A stretch of 64,000 nucleotides of DNA, taken from Aciditerrimonas ferrireducens (lineage in GTDB: Bacteria; Actinomycetota; Acidimicrobiia; Acidimicrobiales; UBA8190). Where the stretch lies: NCBI RefSeq assembly GCF_023130475.1, contig NZ_JAKHEX010000001.1, positions 124,001 through 188,000 on the forward strand, written 5' to 3'. The translations under genes and the position numbers were made by a program. A model generated the notes under the pieces. It did no database searches. It saw only the letters and a program-made list of their open reading frames with translations, and was not told the origin of the DNA. The number at the start of each line of letters is the position of its first letter. Positions within the stretch are counted from its first letter, which is position 1. Positions 26,373 to 34,650 of the stretch are shown in pieces.

Positions 26373-27321
26373 GGCTGTGGGCAGCGGAGGGCGGGAGGAG
26401 ACCGCCGGGCACGGGCGGCTGGTCGAGCCGGTCCCGAGCCTGCGGGGCCTGGCCCTGGCGGTGGCGGTGGCCGAGCGAGGGGGTCTCGGGGCCGCCGCCC
26501 GGGCGCTCGGCATCAGCCAGCCGAGCGCCAGTGGCCTGCTGGCCCAGCTCGAGGGCCAGCTGGGGGTTCGGCTCTTCGAACGGGGACCCCGGGGCACGGT
26601 GCCGACCGAGGCGGGTCGGCAGCTGCTGCCGCTGGCCGAGACGGTGGTCCGGGCCGCCGGCCTGCTCCAGCAGGAGGCCCGCCTGCTGGGAGCGGACGAG
26701 GCGCCGGAGCTGCGGGTGGCGGCCTCGACGACCGTGGCCGAGCACCTCGCCCCCCGGTGGCTGGGCCGAGTGGCTGCGGGGCGGGAGGACCTTCGGCTGG
26801 TGCTGGAGGTGGCGAACTCCTCTGGGGTGGTCCGCTCGGTGCGGGAGGGCCGGGTGGAGCTCGGGTTCGTGGAGGGCCCGACCCCCGACGCCGAGGCGTC
26901 CCTCGCCGTCCAGGCCGTCGGCCGGGACCGGCTGGTGGTGGTGGTCCCCCCGGGGCACCCCTGGGCGGGGCGGGGGACGGTCGAGGCCACGGAGTTGGCT
27001 GGGGCGCCCCTGGTGCTGCGGGAGCCGGGCTCGGGGACCCGGGAGGTCCTGGAGGAGGCCATGGCCCGCTTGGGCCTGGCGGTCCGGGCCCGCTTGGCCC
27101 TGGGGTCGGGGGCCGCGGTGCTGGCCGCGGTCCGCCACGGGGAAGGCCCTGGGGTGGTGAGCGAGCTGGTGGCGGCCGAGGCGGTGGCCGCGGGGTCGCT
27201 CGTGGCCCTCGGGGTCCAGGGGGTGGCCCTGGAGCGCCGGCTCTGGGCGATCTGGCGCCGCCAACCCGGGCTGTCGTCGCTGGCCCGGACCCTCCTGGCC
27301 CGGGTCGCCGAGGACGGCTGA
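26371..27321 (+). CDS. LysR-family transcriptional regulator
   Basis: 316 aa. The N-terminal winged helix-turn-helix (SLRGLALAVAVAERGGLGAAARALGISQPSASGLLAQLEGQLGVRLFERG) is unmistakable, and the C-terminal co-inducer domain (LRVAASTTVAEHLAPRWL...) has CysB/CbbR-like character. It is divergent from the TDT transporter with 70 bp between starts, so the transporter is its probable target. An ATAG-N7-CTAT palindrome over its own start indicates autoregulation. The inducer is unknown. Confidence 0.93.
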   Translation: MAVGSGGREETAGHGRLVEPVPSLRGLALAVAVAERGGLGAAARALGISQPSASGLLAQLEGQLGVRLFERGPRGTVPTEAGRQLLPLAETVVRAAGLLQQEARLLGADEAPELRVAASTTVAEHLAPRWLGRVAAGREDLRLVLEVANSSGVVRSVREGRVELGFVEGPTPDAEASLAVQAVGRDRLVVVVPPGHPWAGRGTVEATELAGAPLVLREPGSGTREVLEEAMARLGLAVRARLALGSGAAVLAAVRHGEGPGVVSELVAAEAVAAGSLVALGVQGVALERRLWAIWRRQPGLSSLARTLLARVAEDG

Positions 27322-27392
27322 GGCCGAAGCGGGCCCACAGGGGCCGGGCGGGCCGGCCGCTTGACCAGACGATCCGCGCTGGCTGGAATCGG

Positions 27393-27422
27393 GGTGCCGG
27401 GTCCTTGCGGGGACCTGGCACC
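27393..27422 (+). promoter_or_regulatory. 12-bp stem-loop in the leader of the DUF1906 gene
   Basis: GGTGCCGGGTCC-TTGCGG-GGACCTGGCACC pairs over all 12 positions in RNA (one G-U). It lies 71 nt after the LysR stop and 82 nt before the GTG of the secreted DUF1906 gene. It may terminate the LysR transcript or structure the downstream leader; no run of T follows. Confidence 0.5.
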
Positions 27423-27503
27423 GGGTGGGAAGCGCCCGGTCTCGGGGGGCACGGTGCGATCAGCCGTTCGACCAGTCGCGTGGGCGTCTGTGGAGGTGCA
27501 GCC

Positions 27504-28628
27504 GTGCATCGAGAGCGAGGCGGCGGGGGGACGCGGTCGGGCGGTACCCGCTGGCGCTGGTGGCGGGGTTCGGCCGGGCCGGTCGTGGTCGGGGCGGTCG
27601 TAGTCGGGGCGGTGCTGGCCCTGGCGGCCCCGGCGGGCTGGGCGAGCCCCGGGGCGACCGGGTCGGGAGGTCCCGGCGGCGTCGCTGGGACCAGCGGGGG
27701 GCTCCTCGGGGGCGTGCTGGGCGCCGTCGGGGGACTGCTCGGAGGCGACCCGGGAGGGACGGCCGCTGGGGGTGGGGCCAGCGGTCTGGCCGGGTCCCTG
27801 GGGTCGGTGGTGGGCCAGGTCACCCAGGCGGCGACCCGGGTGGCCGGGGGCGCGCTCGGCGGTGTCGAGGGGCTGGTGAGCGGGGTTGCGAAGAGCGTGG
27901 GGCAGCTGGCCGGACCATCGGCGGGGACGACCGCCACCGGGGCAGCGGCTCCCGCCGCAGCGCCCGCTGGCCCGCCGCCTCTGCCCGCCGATCCTTACCC
28001 GGCGGGCGGCAACGGCTACGACATCTCCTGGCCCCAGTGCGGCGGGCCCTATCCGCCGGTCGCCCCGGTGGCCGTCGTGGGGGTGAACGACGGGGTGGCC
28101 TTCTCGGCGAACCCGTGTTTTGCGAGCGAGGCGAGCTGGGCGGGGCCGGCGCTCACCACCTACCTGAACCTCAACGCCCCCGAGGGGGCCGACCCCGCAG
28201 CCTGGGACCAGGGTCCGGCCGGGGCGTGCGGGAGCGGGGACCTGACGTGCCAGGCCTTCAACTACGGCTACCAGACCGCCAGCCAGTCGATCGGCGAGGC
28301 GGCGGCGAGCGGGCACCCGAGCCGGGTGTGGTGGCTGGACGTGGAGACCGCGAACTACTGGACCTCGGACACGGCGGTGAACGACCAGGTGATCGCCGGT
28401 GCCCTGGCGGCCATCCGGGCGGCCGGCGACTGGGCGGGGATCTACTCGACGGCCTACCAGTGGGGCCTGATCGCCGGGTCCTATGACCCGGGGGTGCCGG
28501 TGTGGTACCCGACGGGGGGCAGCGCCCCGAGCTACCAGCCCTGGTGCCAGGCGACGAGCTTCGCTGGGGGGCGGGTCGACCTGGTGCAGCACGAGGCGGG
28601 ACGCTTCGACGGGGACTATGCGTGCTGA
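27504..28628 (+). CDS. Secreted DUF1906 / glycoside-hydrolase-like protein
   Basis: About 374 aa. GTG 27504 has GGAGGTG 5 nt upstream. A Trp/Arg-rich n-region precedes a membrane segment (VVVGAVVVGAVLALAAP) and a signal cleavage site near AGWAS. Residues about 50-175 are a Gly/Ala-rich linker. The C-terminal domain begins YDISWPQCGGPYPP, with LDVETANYW and GIYSTAYQWG and cysteine pairs, typical of the actinobacterial DUF1906 or GH25-like TIM barrels thought to act at the cell wall. Enzymatic activity is unproven. It overlaps the next gene by 11 nt, so both are probably translated together. Confidence 0.82.
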   Translation: MHRERGGGGTRSGGTRWRWWRGSAGPVVVGAVVVGAVLALAAPAGWASPGATGSGGPGGVAGTSGGLLGGVLGAVGGLLGGDPGGTAAGGGASGLAGSLGSVVGQVTQAATRVAGGALGGVEGLVSGVAKSVGQLAGPSAGTTATGAAAPAAAPAGPPPLPADPYPAGGNGYDISWPQCGGPYPPVAPVAVVGVNDGVAFSANPCFASEASWAGPALTTYLNLNAPEGADPAAWDQGPAGACGSGDLTCQAFNYGYQTASQSIGEAAASGHPSRVWWLDVETANYWTSDTAVNDQVIAGALAAIRAAGDWAGIYSTAYQWGLIAGSYDPGVPVWYPTGGSAPSYQPWCQATSFAGGRVDLVQHEAGRFDGDYAC

Positions 28629-29478
28629 GCCTCCGGTTCGGACCCGTCGAGTGGTGACGGCCCTGGGATTGCTGCTGGTGGCGGCAGCGGCCTCGTGCGG
28701 GGGAAGCGGGGCGCGCCAGGGGAGCACGGGCCCGGCGCGTGGCCCCCGTGGCGGGCCGCAGGGCCAGGCGGCGGCCCGGGTGCCGACCACCCCCGGCGAG
28801 TCGGCGCCAGGGAGCAGAGCCGGGACCTCCCCGAGCAACGGGTTCCCGCCGGCAGTGACCCGTGCCTTGGCGACCCTGGGGGCGGCCGCCGCGGGCGTGG
28901 AGGTCCCGACGCGCCTGCCCGTGTCGACGGGGACGGTGGCCGGTGAGGCGAGCGTCCTGGGCGGGGGGACCACGGTCGTCCTGCGACAGGGCACCGCCGG
29001 CCACGTGGGCCGGGAGCTGGCGAGCTTCACGACCGTGCCGGCCAGCTCCCCTGGAGCCGCCGCCCAGGCGCTAGCGAGCCTGCGGAGCCAAACAGTGGTC
29101 GGCTGCCTCGGGCCCTCGAGTCCGCTGCGGCTCGGGCCGGTCGAGGCGGCGAGCTGCCCGACGGCCGAGGGCCCCGCGATCACCTGGTCGAGCGAGGGGT
29201 GGACCGTCCAGGTCCTGACGCTGGCCGGCTCGGCGGCGGCCACGGCCCAGGCCCGCTCCCTGGCGTCCTGGCTCGTCGCCGACGGCCTCCCGGCAGCCCC
29301 GGGCGGGGGCCTGGTGAGCGACGTGGTGCCGGGCGGGAGCGCCGCCGGGGACAGCCCGACCATCCTGCTGGCCTGGCAGCGCGGCTCGGCTCTGGTCGAG
29401 GTCCGCAGCCTCGACGACCCCGAGGCCGCCGTGGCCATGGCGGCCTCCGCCGCCCCCTACGCCGTCCCGGCAGGCTGA
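28618..29478 (+). CDS. Putative lipoprotein of unknown function
   Basis: 286 aa, family not recognised. ATG 28618 is inside the last codons of the DUF1906 gene. A basic n-region, hydrophobic core (VVTALGLLLVAAAA) and lipobox AASC predict lipidation at about Cys24. A Pro/Gly-rich linker leads to a domain of about 200 residues (FPPAVTRALATLGAAAAGVEVPT...) of alternating beta strands, consistent with a LpqN/sensor-like extracellular domain but without a certain match. Genetic coupling suggests a surface partner of the DUF1906 protein. Confidence 0.7.
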   Translation: MRAEPPVRTRRVVTALGLLLVAAAASCGGSGARQGSTGPARGPRGGPQGQAAARVPTTPGESAPGSRAGTSPSNGFPPAVTRALATLGAAAAGVEVPTRLPVSTGTVAGEASVLGGGTTVVLRQGTAGHVGRELASFTTVPASSPGAAAQALASLRSQTVVGCLGPSSPLRLGPVEAASCPTAEGPAITWSSEGWTVQVLTLAGSAAATAQARSLASWLVADGLPAAPGGGLVSDVVPGGSAAGDSPTILLAWQRGSALVEVRSLDDPEAAVAMAASAAPYAVPAG

Positions 29479-29504
29479 GGGCGGGCGTCGGAGCCGAGGA
29501 CGGC

Positions 29505-31328
29505 TCACGCGGGCTGGGCAAGGCCCGCCAGGCGGTCGCGAAGGGCGGCGATGCGGGCCTTGGCCGCCTGGGCGTCCCGGGCGGGTCGGGCCCGATGGGC
29601 CAGGGCGTCGGCGGCCTCCTCCAGGGGGGCCAGCCAGGGGCTCGGTCGGCCGGTCCAGCTGGCCAGCAGGCTGCGCTCGGCCCGGGTGCAGGCCACGTAG
29701 AACAGGCGGGCCTCCTCCTCCGGGTCCTCGGCGTTGGCCAGGGGCACCATCCCGTCCTCGAGGCCGAGCAGGACCACGTGGGCGAACTCGGTGCCCTTGG
29801 CTCGGTGGAAGGTGGCCAGCTCCACCCCCGTCCTCGAAACGGTCTGCAGGCCGTCCGGACCGCTCAGCTCGGCCCGTAGCCAGCCCCGGAGGCCCCGGGG
29901 GTGGGCCCCTGCCCGCCGCTGGTCCGCCCATTCGGCCACCAGGTCCCGCAGGACGAGGAGCTGGTCGGCGACGGCCTCGGGGTCCTGGCGAGCGGCCAGG
30001 CACTCCTCGAGGTCGGCCAGGACGACGAGCGGTGGGCGGGGACGGGCCAGGTCGAGCTGCTCGAGGACCTCCCGGACCGCTGGCTCCTCCAGCAGCGACC
30101 GGCCGGTCCGCACCGGCACGCCGGCCCGCAGCAGGGCGTCCTCCACCAGGCGGAGCCGGTCCCGGGTGCGGGCGAGGACCGCCATGGTCGACCACCCCCA
30201 GCCGGCGGCCCGGAGGAGCCGGAGCCGGCGGGTGACCTCCCGTGCTTCCGCAGCCGGGTCGGCGCAGCGGAGGAGCTCGACGCTCGCCGGAAGGTCCTGG
30301 CCGCCCTCGGCAGCCCGCTCAGCGAACCCCAGGTGCGCCCGGAGCCGGCCGGCCAGCCGCACCAGGTCGCCGGCGGCCCGGTAGTTCCGGGTGAGCCGGT
30401 GCCGGCTGGGCGCGGCCACCCACTGCTCGGTAGCGGTCAAGAAGCGTGAGTCTGCTCCGTTGAAGCCGTAGATGGTCTGGTCGGGGTCGCCGACGAGGAA
30501 CAGGTCGGGGTCCTCCCCGGCCAGGCCGCGCAGGAAGGCCCACTGGGCGGGGGTCAGGTCCTGGGCCTCGTCCACCAGCAGGTGCTGGTGGCGCCAGCGC
30601 ACCGCCCCGGCCAGGGCAGGGTCGTGGAGGGCCTCGGCGGCCAGGCGCGGCAGGTCGGCCGCGTCGACGACGCCCCGACGCCGTTTCAGCGCCTCGTAGC
30701 GGGCCAGGACCTCGGCGACCCGCTCGGGGTCGAGTGGGGCACGCCGCCGGGCCCGGGTGCAGGCGTCGGGGTAGTCCGCCGGCTCGAGCCCCAGGCTGGC
30801 CAGCCACGCCGCCTCGCTGGCCAGGCTCGGGGCCCAGGGCGCGTCGTCGGCCCCGGCGGCCTCGGCGAGCAGCCCCAGGGGGTCGCTGGCGAAGGCCAGG
30901 GGCTGGCGGCCCTGGTGCTCGGCCTCGTCGAGCAGGACCCGCCGGGCCAGGCGGTGCACCGTGCCGTACCACCCGCCGCCCACCTGGAGCGTCGTCGAAC
31001 GCCGGCGCAGCTCCTCCGCGGCCCGCCGGGTGAAGGTCACCACGACGGCCCGGGCCGGGTCGAGGTCGCCTCGGGCCGCCCGGTAGGCGAGGCGGTGGGT
31101 CAGCACCCGGGTCTTGCCCGATCCCGGGCCGGCCTCCACCACGACCACCCTGGCGGGGTCGGTCACGCAGCGCCGTTGGGCCTCGTCGAGGCCCGCCAGT
31201 AGGGCATCGACCCTGGGAGCCGACGCCGTGTCCCGCAGGACCGTGTCCTGGCCGCTCCTCGGCGGCTCGGGGACGGCGAGGGGCAGGGCGGGGCCCTTCT
31301 GGGTGCTCGGCCGCCGGCGGCTGCCCAC
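29505..31328 (-). CDS. UvrD/Rep-family superfamily-1 DNA helicase
   Basis: About 607 aa ATP-dependent 3'-5' helicase. Motifs in order: Q-motif region DEAQRRCV, Walker A VEAGPGSGKTR, Ia VVTFTRRAAEEL, II LLVDEAQDLTP, III LVGDPDQTIYGFNGAD, IV RNYRAAGDL, V TFHRAKGTEFAHVVL and VI FYVACTRAERSL. It is shorter than UvrD/PcrA (about 720-780 aa), without an HRDC or long C-terminal region. GTG 31328 is preferred over GTG 31337 because TAAGGT lies exactly 7 nt upstream (leaderless promoter). A repair or replication-restart role is likely. Confidence 0.92.
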   Translation of the reverse strand: MGSRRRPSTQKGPALPLAVPEPPRSGQDTVLRDTASAPRVDALLAGLDEAQRRCVTDPARVVVVEAGPGSGKTRVLTHRLAYRAARGDLDPARAVVVTFTRRAAEELRRRSTTLQVGGGWYGTVHRLARRVLLDEAEHQGRQPLAFASDPLGLLAEAAGADDAPWAPSLASEAAWLASLGLEPADYPDACTRARRRAPLDPERVAEVLARYEALKRRRGVVDAADLPRLAAEALHDPALAGAVRWRHQHLLVDEAQDLTPAQWAFLRGLAGEDPDLFLVGDPDQTIYGFNGADSRFLTATEQWVAAPSRHRLTRNYRAAGDLVRLAGRLRAHLGFAERAAEGGQDLPASVELLRCADPAAEAREVTRRLRLLRAAGWGWSTMAVLARTRDRLRLVEDALLRAGVPVRTGRSLLEEPAVREVLEQLDLARPRPPLVVLADLEECLAARQDPEAVADQLLVLRDLVAEWADQRRAGAHPRGLRGWLRAELSGPDGLQTVSRTGVELATFHRAKGTEFAHVVLLGLEDGMVPLANAEDPEEEARLFYVACTRAERSLLASWTGRPSPWLAPLEEAADALAHRARPARDAQAAKARIAALRDRLAGLAQPA

Positions 31329-31335
31329 GGCCCTC

Positions 31336-31341
31336 ACCTTA
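31336..31341 (-). promoter_or_regulatory. -10 box TAAGGT, leaderless promoter of the UvrD-like gene
   Basis: On the minus strand TAAGGT ends 7 nt before GTG 31328, placing the predicted transcript start at the start codon and favouring that GTG over the upstream one. Confidence 0.5.
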
Positions 31342-31526
31342 GGCAGCGCCGGCCGCCCAGCTCGGGCAGCAGCGCGAGGCGTTCGTTCGGTTCACGGCGC
31401 TCCTTCCTTTCCCTTTTCCGATGGTTGGCTGTTCGGCTGGCGTTCCGCCCATGGTGCCCGAGGGGTGTGACGGGTCGTTCCTGGCCAGGGCCGGGAGGCC
31501 GACCCCGGTGGCCGGGCGCCGACCGG

Positions 31527-31532
31527 TACCCT
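31527..31532 (+). promoter_or_regulatory. -10 box TACCCT, leaderless promoter
   Basis: TACCCT ends 6 nt before GTG 31539, with no ribosome site between. Confidence 0.5.
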
Positions 31533-31538
31533 GCGGCG

Positions 31539-32228
31539 GTGGCTGAACGGGACAAGGAGCGGGGATCGGCAGGCGACCAGGGAGCCGCCCCCGGCCTGGG
31601 CGACCTGGTGGCTCAGGCCCGGCGGTCGGCGCTGGCCCTCGTGGCCCTGCCGGAGGCCGGGGTGGAAGCGCTGCGAGCCCTTGGGCAGTTGCCCCCGCGG
31701 CTGGATCGGCTCATCGAGCTCCTCGAAGCCACGAACGGCGCGGTCCGAGCCGCTGCCCTCGGGGCGGAGGCCGCGGCCAGCGGGCTGGCGAGCACCGCCG
31801 AGATCCTGCGGCGGGTGAGCGGGCTGGTGGAGACCGCGCTGCCGCCGCTGACCGGCGGGGCGGGGGCCCTGGCCGAGGTGTCCCGCCGACTCAGCGAGAC
31901 TGCCGGCGACCTGGCGGCCGACCTGCCCCGGGTGGTGCGTCGCCTGGACGAGGTGTCCCCCGAGCTGGCCGGCCTGGCGACGGCCCTCGACGGCCGACTG
32001 GAGAACCTGGACAAGGCCGTGGCCCAGCTCGGCAGCGTGGTGAGCGGGGCGGTTGCCGCCATCCCCGGCCTCCGGCGATCGCTGCGGGGCTTGACCGAGC
32101 CCGGTGCGGACCAGGCGGCCCGCCCTTCGAGTGCGGCCGATACGGGCCCCGCGGGCCGAAGCCGCCCAGGGACGGCCCAACCGGGCGACGGCGGAGCCGG
32201 GACCGGGGGCCCCCAGCCGGCGGGCTGA
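31539..32228 (+). CDS. Hypothetical alpha-helical (phasin-like/apolipoprotein-like) protein
   Basis: 229 aa, no family recognised. From about residue 25 to 190 the sequence is almost entirely amphipathic helix with heptad-like spacing (LIELLEATNGAVRAAALGAEAA..., LRRVSGLVETALPPL, LSETAGDLAADLPRVVRRLDEVSPELAGLATALDGRL), without membrane segments or cysteines. The C-terminus is a disordered Pro/Gly/Ala tail. Such architecture is seen in phasins, granule-associated and scaffold proteins. A granule role would fit the acetoacetyl-CoA and hydroxybutyryl-CoA genes elsewhere in the window, but no polyhydroxyalkanoate synthase is present, so this is inference only. Confidence 0.65.
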   Translation: MAERDKERGSAGDQGAAPGLGDLVAQARRSALALVALPEAGVEALRALGQLPPRLDRLIELLEATNGAVRAAALGAEAAASGLASTAEILRRVSGLVETALPPLTGGAGALAEVSRRLSETAGDLAADLPRVVRRLDEVSPELAGLATALDGRLENLDKAVAQLGSVVSGAVAAIPGLRRSLRGLTEPGADQAARPSSAADTGPAGRSRPGTAQPGDGGAGTGGPQPAG

Positions 32229-32287
32229 GCGACCCGGCGCCGGGGCGCCACGCCGACCGGCCCACCCCGAGGACGGTCGCCCGACCC

Positions 32288-32914
32288 TCAGGGGTCGGGC
32301 AGGACGATCGGCCAGGTCGGGCCACGGGGGCGGCCAGCCAGGCCGTAGCGGCCGGCCACGAGGGCCGCAGCGAGGGCGTCGCGCTGGTCCTGGTTCGTGC
32401 GGGGCGGGAGGCCCGACAAGGGGAGGCCGGCGAGGCCAGCCCTGGACCAAGCTCCTCGACTGCGGGCCCGGCGGGGCCCGCACCAGCGGGTCCAGGCGGC
32501 CGTGGGGAACACCTCCACGACCTGGTCGCCGCGAAAGCCCGCCGCCCGGAGGGCCTGCCAGAGGGCGAAGCCCTGGATGAGCCAGCCGTAGAAGGTCGGG
32601 TTGGCGGCGATGGCCCGGGTGTCCGGGGTCCAGCGGATCCCGCAGACGAGCCGCCGGACGAGCAGCTCCGAGGGCCGGAACCGGGCCCCTGGTGCGGCGG
32701 GCTCCTCAGGCGCATCGACCCCGACGGCCAGAACCTCCTCGGGGCCGCCGTGGGAAGCCAGCACCGCCAGGACCCCCGCGGGCGTGGCGTGGCGCCCCAG
32801 GTGTCGGAGCTGCCAGCCCTGGGCGACCAGCTCGCAGACGGCGAGGTCGAAGCCCTTTCGGGGTCCGCCGACGTCGATGCCGGCCGCCAGTCGGGCGGCC
32901 GCGGGTCGGGTCAC
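32288..32914 (-). CDS. DUF429 family protein (predicted RNase H-like nuclease)
   Basis: About 208 aa. AAGIDVGGPRKGFDLAV matches the first acidic strand of the DUF429 RNase H-like fold; VGVDAPEEPA gives the second acidic position, and the C-terminal RTNQDQRDALAAALVAG the last. Cellular role unknown. GTG 32914 is used; the frame runs on through the tRNA-Ser gene upstream, but that part is not protein. It starts 20 nt past the 3' end of tRNA-Ser(CGA) on the same strand, so it may be read from the tRNA promoter. Confidence 0.8.
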   Translation of the reverse strand: MTRPAAARLAAGIDVGGPRKGFDLAVCELVAQGWQLRHLGRHATPAGVLAVLASHGGPEEVLAVGVDAPEEPAAPGARFRPSELLVRRLVCGIRWTPDTRAIAANPTFYGWLIQGFALWQALRAAGFRGDQVVEVFPTAAWTRWCGPRRARSRGAWSRAGLAGLPLSGLPPRTNQDQRDALAAALVAGRYGLAGRPRGPTWPIVLPDP

Positions 32915-32934
32915 GTCCCGAGCCGGTGCTGTCG

Positions 32935-33024
32935 TGGCGGAGGAGGTGGGATTCGAACCCACGGTGGCCTTGCGACCACAACGGTTTTCGAGACCGTCCG
33001 ATTCGTCCGCTCTCGCACTCCTCC
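32935..33024 (-). tRNA. tRNA-Ser (anticodon CGA)
   Basis: On the minus strand: acceptor GGAGGAG paired with CTCCTCC, discriminator G and an encoded CCA end. The T-arm is GTGGG-TTCGAAT-CCCAC, the anticodon stem ACGGT/ACCGT with loop CTCGAAA (anticodon CGA, reading UCG). A long variable arm (class II) matches serine. Including CCA it spans 90 nt. Confidence 0.95.
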
Positions 33025-33331
33025 GAGCTGGTCCTCGGGCCGCTGGTGGTCCGTCGCCATTGGCCGTCGTCCCGGGCTGTCCAAGGGGTGGACGCGTGTT
33101 CCCGGACCGAGCCGGGAACGTGCGGGCGCTCCGGTCAGGGTCACGCCAGCGACGCCCGAAACCTGGGACATCCGGGGGGAGGCTAGCAAGTTTCCGACAC
33201 GCCCCCGGACGCCGAAGGGCCGGCGACGAGGGTCCCGACCTCGGACCTGGCTCGGACGTCTCGACGGCCACGGTCCGGGCTGCCCGGCAGGTGGGCGCCA
33301 CGAACGGCGGGCGTTCGACCCTGGCGCGGCG
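33025..33331. other. 307-bp gap, no gene recognised
   Basis: Lies between tRNA-Ser(CGA) and the DUF1348 gene, both minus strand. It should hold the tRNA promoter; TTGGAC on the minus strand near 33088-33093 is a possible -35, but no convincing -10 follows. Open frames here lack start sites and continue through the tRNA. Confidence 0.4.
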
Positions 33332-33793
33332 TCAGCGAAGGGGGTTCTCCTGCCCCCGCTCCTCGGGCCGCCGGGGGCCGAAGATCCGCCGCTCGGCTTC
33401 CTGGATCGGGATGTCGTTGATGCTCGCTTCCCGCCGCCGCATCAAACCGTGCTCGTCGAACTCCCAGAGCTCGTTGCCGTAGCTGCGCCACCATTGGCCG
33501 TTGCGATCCCGGCTCTCGTATTGGAACCGGACGGCGATCCGGTTGCCTTCGAAGGCCCACAGATCCTTGCGGAGCGCATAGTCGAGCTCTCGCTCCCACT
33601 TCTGCCGGAGGAACTCGACGATCTCCTGGCGCCCCTGCAGGAACGTGTCGCGATTGCGCCAGACGGAGTCCTCGGTGTACGCGAGGGCGACTCGCTCGGG
33701 ATCCCGGGTGTTCCAGGCATCCTCGGCGCTCTGGACCTTTTGCAGGGCCGTTTCCCGTGTGAAGGGGGGAAGCGGTGGACGGTCCTCGGGCAC
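33332..33793 (-). CDS. DUF1348 / NTF2-like (SnoaL-fold) protein
   Basis: 153 aa. [38 protein letters not shown] and the strongly charged middle with [27 protein letters not shown] are characteristic of DUF1348, a small NTF2-like fold family of unknown reaction. GTG 33793 is supported by AAGAAGGTG at suitable distance. GC content is a little lower than the neighbours. It is single on its strand between the tRNA-Ser gene and tadA; no clear partner. Confidence 0.88.
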   Translation of the reverse strand: MPEDRPPLPPFTRETALQKVQSAEDAWNTRDPERVALAYTEDSVWRNRDTFLQGRQEIVEFLRQKWERELDYALRKDLWAFEGNRIAVRFQYESRDRNGQWWRSYGNELWEFDEHGLMRRREASINDIPIQEAERRIFGPRRPEERGQENPLR

Positions 33794-33858
33794 GGGCGAT
33801 CACCTTCTTTCTGGACCGGACGATGGAAGGCTAGCGCTCGGCGCCCGCGCCCTTCGGC

Positions 33859-34341
33859 TCAGCGACGAGCGGCGAAGAACTGGCTGAGCAGGGCGGCCGC
33901 CTCCTCGGCTCGAAGGCCCGGTTCGACGACGAGCTCGTGGTGGAGCCGGGGATCGGCTCCGAGGTGGTAGAGGGTGCCGAGGGCTCCGGCCTTCGGGTCG
34001 GGGGCGGCGTAGACGACCCGCTGGAGCCGACTGGCGAGGAGGGCGCCCGCGCACATGGGGCAGGGCTCCAGGGTCACCACCGCGGTGACCCCCTCCAGGC
34101 GCCAGCTCCCCAGGGTGGCCGCAGCATCGCGGAGCGCCAGGATCTCGGCGTGGGCGGTGGGGTCCTGACGGAGCTCGCGCTCGTTGTGGCGGGCCGCCAG
34201 GAGCTGGCCGTCACGGACCAGGACGCAGCCGACGGGAACGTCCCCGTGGGTCGGGGCGAGGCGGGCCTGGGCGAGGGCGAGGGCCATGGCGGCCTGGTCG
34301 TCGAGCCGCTCGGTGCTGCCGAACGGTGCTGCGTCAGTCAT
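33859..34341 (-). CDS. tadA: tRNA(adenine34) deaminase TadA
   Basis: 160 aa, zinc-dependent deaminase converting A34 to inosine in tRNA-Arg(ACG). The zinc site is complete: His64-Ala-Glu66 (PTAHAEILAL) and Cys94-Pro-Met-Cys97 (LEPCPMCAGALLASR). ATG 34341 with AGGGAG upstream gives the normal length; the frame remaining open for over 2 kb upstream is antisense to the PBP gene. It is divergent from the penicillin-binding protein gene. Confidence 0.95.
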   Translation of the reverse strand: MTDAAPFGSTERLDDQAAMALALAQARLAPTHGDVPVGCVLVRDGQLLAARHNERELRQDPTAHAEILALRDAAATLGSWRLEGVTAVVTLEPCPMCAGALLASRLQRVVYAAPDPKAGALGTLYHLGADPRLHHELVVEPGLRAEEAAALLSQFFAARR

Positions 34342-34650
34342 GGTCTCCCTTCGTCCGTCGCCCGGCGGTTCCCGGTCTGCCTGGTCAGGGGTCGTTCGCG
34401 CCGGCTGGGGCGCCCGGGGCGGGCCGCCTCCCGGCGCGTGCTGACGACCGGTACCATCCTCTCCGTTCCCGGCGGGGCTGGCGAGCGCCCTCCGGCGCGC
34501 CGCGCCGCAGCCCGGGGGACGACGGTCCGAACCCGACGAGGAGTGCCGGTGGAGACTGCCATGCCGAGGATCCCGAGGACCCGCCGATCGGCCACGGGTC
34601 GACGGACCGGCCAGCCCGCGCACCGGCACCAGGACGGGGGGCGGTAGCCG
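34342..34650. other. 309-bp divergent intergenic region upstream of the PBP gene
   Basis: Contains TACCAT (34452-34457), a possible -10 for the PBP transcript. A 28-codon open frame (ATG 34561 to TAG 34647) has GAGGAG upstream and stops 3 nt before the PBP GTG. This peptide (Arg-rich, MPRIPRTRRS...) may be a translated leader that couples to the PBP gene, or noise. Confidence 0.4.

Noticed and set aside
23518-27264. 1248-codon minus-strand frame across ClC, TDT and LysR loci
   Set aside because: Only the ClC portion (to 24843) has family sequence; the remainder is antisense or out of frame with well-supported genes.
27361-27503. Stem-loop before the DUF1906 gene as a c-di-AMP (ydaO) riboswitch
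   Set aside because: Gene context fits, but the conserved ydaO core sequences are not recognisable; only one hairpin is evident.
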